A DNA stretch of 64,000 nucleotides from Adineta vaga. Its lineage: Eukaryota > Rotifera. Positions 57,890 through 64,000 of the stretch are shown here, piece after piece. Each line of letters starts with the position of its first letter. The first letter of the stretch is position 1. The position numbers were made by a program, and so were the translations under genes. The DNA lies in assembly GCA_021613535.1 (NCBI GenBank), contig CP075497.1, positions 13,206,001 through 13,270,000 on the forward strand, written 5' to 3'. The notes under the pieces are model-generated. The model ran no database searches, was not told the DNA's origin, and was given only the letters and a program-made list of their open reading frames with translations.

Positions 57890-59788
57890 ATGAATCTAAA
57901 ACACGTTTTTTCGTTGGTATTGCTCACAACATATACTATTTCATGTAAGTATTTATCAAATCTATTAAGAACATCTATTTATAATAATAAGATTAAGTAG
58001 GTCATGGTATATTTCGTTTTGCCAATTATATACAAGATCATATGGTTCTTCAACGATCACCTAAAAGATCAATTATATGGGGTTATAGTGATACTAATAG
58101 TGATGTAACACTTGAACTGGGTAATCAAATATATAAAACAAGAAGTGAATTATATTCTGTGAATAAATTTGATGAAAATATTTGGTCAATAACACTTGAT
58201 CCACAACCAGATGGTGGTCCTAATCAAATAAATGTTCATCAAACATTACAAAATGGTACAATTTTAACAATTACTCTCAATGATGTTTATTTTGGTGATG
58301 TTTGGATTTGTTCAGGACAATCAAATATGCAAATGACTGTCAGAGATATTTTTAATGGTTCAATTGAAATAGCTAATGCAAATAAATATCCGAAAATACG
58401 ATTATTTACAGCCGCACTTAAACCATCAGCTACACCTGTCGAAGAATTATTAGGTATTGAACAAAATTGGTCAATACCTTCTTCAGATAGTGTTGGAGGA
58501 CCATCATGGTCATACATATCAGCTGTATGTTGGCTTTATGGTCGTATGATTCATGAAGAATTAGGTGGTATACCTATTGGACTTATTGTTAGTAGTTGGG
58601 GTGGTACTGCTATCGAACTTTGGATGCCACCACAAGCATTACATGATTGTGGAATTTCAACGTAAGTTAATTATTTTCTTTCTATTTTTATATATTCTTT
58701 TCTTTTCTTTTCTTTTCTTTTATTAGAAATGAAATAATTTCATTAGAATCTTATGATAAACCATTGAAATTACACGACACATTAAATAGTTCTAATTTAT
58801 TCAATGCAATGATTTATCCATTTACACGTATGACTATTTATGGTAGTATTTGGTATCAAGGTATAATATATAATTCTAATTTGATTTTAATGATAATAAT
58901 ATTTTCTAATAGGTGAATCAAATTCTGATTATAATCGTGATAAATATACATGTACATTTTCAAAAATGATACAATCATGGCGTGAAATATGGCATAAACG
59001 TACAAATACAATAAATGATATTCAATTTCCATTTGGATTTGTTCAAGTAAATTTTCTAGAGAATTTTATTTATTCTGATGAAAATCTTTTTTTGAAAATA
59101 TTTAGTTATCAACAAATACAAATAATAGTAGAAAAGTTGGTGGATTTCCATGGATTCGTTGGCATCAAACATTTGATATTGGATATGTACCAAATAATAT
59201 TGTATCAAATATTTTTATGGCTGTTACTTTAGATTTACGTGATGATTCAAATAAGTTTGTTTTTATTTTCTTTATAATTGATAAAATAGTTAATTTAATT
59301 TTTCTAAAATAGTATTCATCCAAGAACTAAACATGATGTTGCTTATCGTTTATCTCGATCAGGTCTTGCTGTTGCTTATAATTATTCAATAGAATTTCAA
59401 GGTCCTATTGTATCAAATGTAAATGTATCGAGTGATCGAGAACGAATTTATGTTACATATACAGCTGTAAAAGATATTATTTTTAGAAATTTAAATGGAT
59501 TTGAAGTATTTATTTCAATATTTTGTTATATAAATATTATTATTCGAATTTTAGATCTGTTGTCAAGGTATAATATGTGAAACTAATGATAATATTTGGA
59601 TACCAACATCAATTTCAGATAAAAGTGATTTAACAATTATTTTAAGAATTCGAAATGCTTGTACAGGAAAATCTATTTATGGTCTTCGTTATTTATGGCA
59701 TGAAACACCATGTCCATATAAACAAGCAGCTATGTATAGTATTACAGATACAAATTTACCTTCTCCACCTTTTATTAAAATTTTTTGA
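57890..59788 (+). CDS. sialate O-acetylesterase (SIAE) family, seven exons
   Basis: Exons 57890-57944, 58001-58661, 58727-58860, 58913-59046, 59106-59254, 59313-59505 and 59555-59788 join in frame (519 residues). A signal peptide (MNLKHVFSLVLLTTYTISCH) is followed by NYIQDHMVLQRSPKRSIIWG, typical of the family start, and the SGNH nucleophile block FGDVWICSGQSNMQMTVRD. Later come GLIVSSWGGTAIELWMP, IYGSIWYQGESNSDYNRDKY, and NIHPRTKHDVAYRLSRSGLA, the likely Asp/His region. The end has LRYLWHETPCPYKQAAMYS. The reaction would be removal of O-acetyl groups from sialic acids or other sugars in the secretory path or outside the cell. Splice phases all agree and no lesion is seen. Confidence 0.9.
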
Positions 59789-60180
59789 ATTTTTATTCTG
59801 AAGAAAGATTAAATTTTAATAAAATTTTTTTAATTAGAACAATCTTATAGAAATTATATTTAATTTTAATTAGACACGTTAGTTAATTTCATCAATTACA
59901 ATTATTATTTTATTATTACCATTATCTTTCAGCAACTCGTAAATAAATATAAACGTAGATTTCCAGACAGATAGATACATTCATTAATTAATGTCCCAAG
60001 ACACATACAGGTTCAAATGTACTTATAAAAATACGTTTCTAGAGATATAAAAGTAAACAGACAATCCTCTTTTCCTCCCTAAATAAAAGTACTTCTAAAT
60101 ATATTTTTGTTGATTCACTTTTAATATTTATCATATATAATTTAATAACGTCCTTGAAGAATAGAAGAAAAAATATTCAT
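59789..60180. other. AT-rich intergenic region
   Basis: Nothing recognisable. Confidence 0.45.
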
Positions 60181-60680
60181 TGTATTGATAACTATTATTG
60201 GTATCATTGCATTGATTCTTTTGATTGTCGGTGTTGCTACAACCCATGTGAGATTTTTGTTTCTTATAAACGCGTGTAAACGCAGCTAAAATGAAACATC
60301 ATTGAGCTTTAAATCACCTCAAGAATTTATTTTTGCTGGAATAGGATCGATCTTTGTTGGTCTGTTATTAGCAATAATTGTTATCATATTGTACCATTGT
60401 TATTTCTAATTATTGGACCAATTTTGATTACAATCGGATTCGTTATTTATCCGAAATTTGTTATCGAAGATTTTGGCAACGCATTACAAATTTCAATTGA
60501 TGTTGATTTTAGTACTATTCTTGTAATTATTGCTTTCATTATTCTCCAAGAACGTCAAAAATGAACACCTAAAACTTATACTCTTGGTATACCACCTAGG
60601 TCAATGTTTCGACCTTCATATCCAACCATAGAATAGGCAGAAAATGGTAATTTTGTTGTGGAAAAAAAGGACTAAGAAAT
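60181..60680 (+). pseudogene. decayed multipass membrane protein
   Basis: Hydrophobic helices appear in shifting frames: IALILLIVGVATTHV, then SPQEFIFAGIGSIFVGLLLA, then LFLIIGPILITIGFVIYPKF, then STILVIIAFIILQERQK-stop, followed by YTLGIPPRSMFRPSYPT-stop. The order suggests a four-helix protein of claudin/tetraspan type with several breaks. No exact family is assigned. Confidence 0.45.
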
Positions 60681-61670
60681 CAGTATCTTCAAAAGAAGCT
60701 CATCGTACTAAAAAATATTCGATAGAATCACTCTGTTTTCTGATAAATGATTGAAAATTTTTTGTATTAAAATATCCTACTGTATTTTAACCTTGAAAAA
60801 ATATATATAAAAGATTACAAATATTTCTGTATCATGTTGGTTGATCCAGCTCAAACCATTGATGGGATTCTTTTGTCTATCAGATCATATCCTATAACGT
60901 TATAAAGTGTTCTCTTTTTCCAATTATATGTCTTTAATTTAATCTTTAGATCTTCCAATACAAATTCAAGGGTAACATTTTGTATTTTAATCATTATTTT
61001 CATCAGAAGATGTTCGACTTCTTTCTTCTATAGTCTTTTAACGTTCTTCAAAGACATTCTATTACGTTTTTCTTTCTCTTGTCATTTTTCTTCTAATCTA
61101 TTAATCAAATACAGCAACAGACAGAAAAAGAAGAATTTACCATTTTAGTTTACAATTTTATTTGGATTCTAAAAAGAATCTAATGAAAAAATGAATCAAA
61201 CTTGATGGAATTCTGTACTTGGAAACGTTCACAATCAAATCTTGTTACATTTAAAACAGAAAAAGAGAGAGTCGAGTATAGACGAAGCTTATTTATAAAG
61301 AAAAATATTCTTTCTTTAAAATTAATCGGTAGAAACACATATAATAATAATAATGCGTTTAGATCTTTCTTTTATGCTTCGTATATTCTATTGATTCTTT
61401 TTTGAGATAAATTCTTAATATTTATCGTTCGTTTCTAATTCTTTTTACTCTCTTATACCCGTATTGAAAAATATATTCCTACAGATTAATAATGCTTAGT
61501 ATTATAACTAAGATCTATAAAAAGTGTACATTGAGGACATATATCATATGATAAAAAGGCTATTGCGTAGATTATTGATGTCTATATTCTTCGTTTGAAA
61601 AACAAAATATATAAATATCGTAAAAGTTTTTGTATTTTTTAGATTATCGATTAATAGATCACATTTAATA
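60681..61670. other. non-coding region upstream of the receptor gene
   Basis: No gene is supported. A 67-residue frame at 61202-61405 lacks features. Confidence 0.4.
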
Positions 61671-62672
61671 ATGACCGATATTAGTGAAAATCTTCGACTA
61701 ATTAAATATGGATGTTTACAAACAATAATTGGTCCATCATTGTTATGTGATATAATTGTGTTTATCTATTTGATTCGTCATTGGCGAAAAGAAATTATTA
61801 AATCACCACAAAATCATGTTATTTTATGTGTACTTACCATTAGTTTTATTGAAAAGACAACAGATGCAATATTTAGTCTATATTTTTTTCGATGGAATAT
61901 TGTTATTCAACAAACAGATACGTTTTGTACATGTTGGACTTGGTTAAATTATTCATTACTAACTGTTAATTTAATATTAATAGCTTGGTGTTGTATTGAA
62001 AGACATTTATTTATATTTCATAGTCAAATGATGAAGAAAAAATTGTGTTTAATTTTACTTCATTATATACCTTTACTTATTTGTTTATGTTATACACCTA
62101 TTTTTTATATTATTAATATATTTTTTCCAATATTTTGTATAAATATTTGGGATTATAATTATCCATATTGTGGAAGTCCATGTTATGCATTTCTTCCATT
62201 TTGGGGGACATTTGATTGGTTAGTTCATTATGCAATACCAATTTTAATAATATCATTTTCAAATCTTTTTCTTTTCTTTCGTGTTGTATGGCAAAGAATT
62301 AAACAAGGAAGACCTGTTGAATGGAATCGTCAAAAACGTATGATTATTCAACTTGCTTTTATATCAAGTTTATATTTAATATTAATAACACCAGAAGTCA
62401 TTGTTGGTGTTATTGAAGCATTATGGTCACCAACATTTGCTCTTGAAATTCAACTTAATTATTTTTTTTATATTACAAATTTTGTTCATCAATTATTACC
62501 ATTTATTATTATTAGTTCATTACCTAATATGTATAATGAATTAAAAAGATTCTTTCAACGTATAAAACGATTTATTACACGAGATAGATCACGTATACAT
62601 CCATCTACGATTGTAAATGAAAGAGAACGAAATCTTATTACTTGTGTTCCAACTTATGAAAAAACGATTTAA
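61671..62672 (+). CDS. rhodopsin-like G-protein-coupled receptor
   Basis: A single exon of 333 residues with seven hydrophobic segments: about residues 17-36, 48-72, 84-107 (ending CCIERH, the DRY-like position), 125-150, 183-206, 226-250 and 262-282. Cysteines in the first two extracellular loops (TFCTCW and the YCGSPCYAF region) could form the usual disulfide. Intracellular loop 3 (RIKQGRPVEWNRQKRMIIQL) and an NMYNE end to helix 7 (SLPNMYNELKRF, an NPxxY variant) fit a rhodopsin-type receptor. Such single-exon receptors are expanded in bdelloids as I recall. The ligand is unknown. Confidence 0.8.
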   Translation: MTDISENLRLIKYGCLQTIIGPSLLCDIIVFIYLIRHWRKEIIKSPQNHVILCVLTISFIEKTTDAIFSLYFFRWNIVIQQTDTFCTCWTWLNYSLLTVNLILIAWCCIERHLFIFHSQMMKKKLCLILLHYIPLLICLCYTPIFYIINIFFPIFCINIWDYNYPYCGSPCYAFLPFWGTFDWLVHYAIPILIISFSNLFLFFRVVWQRIKQGRPVEWNRQKRMIIQLAFISSLYLILITPEVIVGVIEALWSPTFALEIQLNYFFYITNFVHQLLPFIIISSLPNMYNELKRFFQRIKRFITRDRSRIHPSTIVNERERNLITCVPTYEKTI

Positions 62673-63117
62673 ATTTTATTTATTTTGTCTTTTATGACAT
62701 AAGAAAAATCTCTATTTGATGTTGTTAAGTACATATTGGAAAATTCAATAAATTATTTTATAGAAATCTCGAACGTTTATACATTGACATTTTTGAGTTC
62801 ATATCGAAATTTTGAATATTTTATTATTTGCATCAGTAAAAGAAACCAGAAATATTTCTCTTTTTATTTTTTTTTCTATTACTTTATGGTTTCAATTGAA
62901 TTAAAAGAATATTCTAGCATCGTAAATCAATGATTTATTTTCGTATTAATTTTAGAACAAATATATCTAAAGGTAAAGTAATCATAATTCCATTTCATAC
63001 ATTGAAGATAATATATTAATATAAATTTATTTAGAAATAGAATGTTATTAAAGTTCATCAATCGGTAATATTTTTTTCATCATTAAAGTAGATGATTTTC
63101 TATTTAACTTATTATAT
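62673..63117. other. AT-rich intergenic region
   Basis: A 65-residue frame at 62736-62933 is low complexity. The region probably contains the start of the ABC transporter gene, which I cannot place. Confidence 0.4.
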
Positions 63118-64000
63118 AGTTTCATTTCACGATTGAGATCTTCTCAAAGTATAGAAATAAATGGAACGACAACGTCAGACGAACATATTATCAATCAGAT
63201 GTCATCAATTATTATTCTCAAACGTTTAGTAAGTTGTCGAAAAATTCAATTGCAAAGTTAAAAATTGTTTTGTTTTAGTTACGTTTTGGAAATACTGAAG
63301 ATAATGTAATGATGTTTTGTGGTGTTTTGGCGGCTGTTATCTATGCAATTGGTCATGTATTATTTGTTTTTCTATTTGGACAATTAGTTGGTTTATTCGT
63401 CATACGTATCTCATCTATTCAATGTATAGATACCAATGTCAATCTTTGTAATTATAACAATAATTCATTGAATCACAGGTATATTTATACAATTAAATAT
63501 TTGAAAAGTATTTTTTTTAAATTATGAAATAATTGCGGAGATCTATCAGAGAAATATTCTAATAACATATTTAAATGATTTCATTTTAGTCTTTGTTCGA
63601 TTATTAATATGACGAATAAAACTTCAAGTAATAGTTCAATTAATAGCGCAATGTTTTATAATGATGTTCATACAAAAGTTATCCAATTAGTTGGTAAGTG
63701 AGTGATGTCACATATTCCGCCGATCGAGGATGTGTGTGACCCTACTTAATGTATGTTAAAAGAGTACAAACTACAATTTATTTTATTTTTTTAAAGTAAT
63801 TGGATTAGTTCAAGTGATGGTTTATTACTTTCAATATATCTTCTTTGAATTGGCTTCTTGTCGATTGGCAAATCGTATTAGAATAGAACTATTCAAAGCC
63901 ACACTTACTAGAGTATGTCTTTTCTTGTTATAATAGTAAAGTTCGTCTGATTATATTTCCTATTTATTAATTATTTAGAATGTATCGTATTTTGATGTCA
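63118..64000 (+). CDS. ABCB/MDR-type ABC transporter, N-terminal part, runs off right edge
   Basis: Exons: up to 63229 (polar start ..EINGTTTSDEHIINQ, then IILKRL), about 63280-63478 (LRFGNTEDNVMMFCGVLAAV, then IYAIGHVLFVFLFGQLVGLF), about 63590-63694 (extracellular loop with N-glycosylation sites NKTSSNSS and IQLVG) and 63797-63912 (VIGLVQVMVYYFQYIFFELA, then CRLANRIRIELFKATLTR). The order matches the first half of the first membrane domain of P-glycoprotein-like exporters, and the last visible codons (NVSYFDV) match the conserved WFD region. The true first exon is not certain. The ATP-binding cassettes lie beyond the window. Confidence 0.8.

Overview
The window looks like a piece of a bdelloid rotifer genome (Adineta- or Rotaria-like). 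The evidence is AT-rich DNA, compact genes with many short (about 50-100 bp) GT-AG introns, ADP-ribosyltransferase/TPR proteins, F-box/LRR proteins, PAN-type cysteine modules joined to NHL or FG-GAP propellers, several genes of bacterial or fungal character, many decayed gene copies, and repeated use of the hexamer TGTGGG. From memory, TGTGGG is the bdelloid telomere repeat. No database search was possible, so every family assignment rests on motifs read in the translations.

Layout. 1-9.5 kb: the N-terminus of a secreted protein leaving the left edge, an eIF2-alpha-kinase-like kinase, an ADP-ribosyltransferase (ART) fragment, a PAN+NHL secreted protein and a broken lectin gene (jacalin-like plus SUEL-like). 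9.5-16 kb: a PAN+FG-GAP protein, a broken ART-TPR gene, a short-chain dehydrogenase with one in-frame TGA and an alpha/beta hydrolase with one frameshift. 16-19.5 kb: repeat-rich DNA with three TGTGGG hairpin repeats. 19.5-26 kb: a block of probably transferred metabolic genes. It holds a cytochrome P450 fused in one frame to a cyclodipeptide synthase, an agmatinase-type ureohydrolase, and an NNMT/PNMT-like methyltransferase further along; TGTGGG repeats separate the first two from their surroundings. 26-39.5 kb: decayed genes, a terminal-inverted-repeat element carrying a minisatellite, two DNA transposons (TIRs about 175 bp; TIRs built of GGGCTTCTAATA units) and a GC-rich hairpin. 39.5-42 kb: an intact seven-exon F-box/LRR gene. 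42-47.5 kb: mostly non-coding, with a MITE, dispersed repeats and an EGF-TM remnant. 47.5-56 kb: an intact ART-TPR gene, a FEM1-like ankyrin gene (middle uncertain) and a PAN+GH128 secreted glycosidase. 56-64 kb: a membrane-anchored jelly-roll protein, a sialate O-acetylesterase, a decayed multipass gene, a rhodopsin-like receptor and the start of an ABCB transporter that leaves the right edge.

The most notable item is the 795-residue P450-cyclodipeptide synthase protein at 19536-22106. The synthase half would join two aminoacyl-tRNA-bound amino acids into a diketopiperazine, and the P450 half could oxidise it. A second theme is a family of about ten short palindromic repeats with telomere-like arms, scattered through the window at gene boundaries and at the broken ends of ORFs. 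Several loci exist as broken copies, including ART, F-box/LRR, NHL and a membrane family, which fits rapid gene-copy turnover in this kind of genome.
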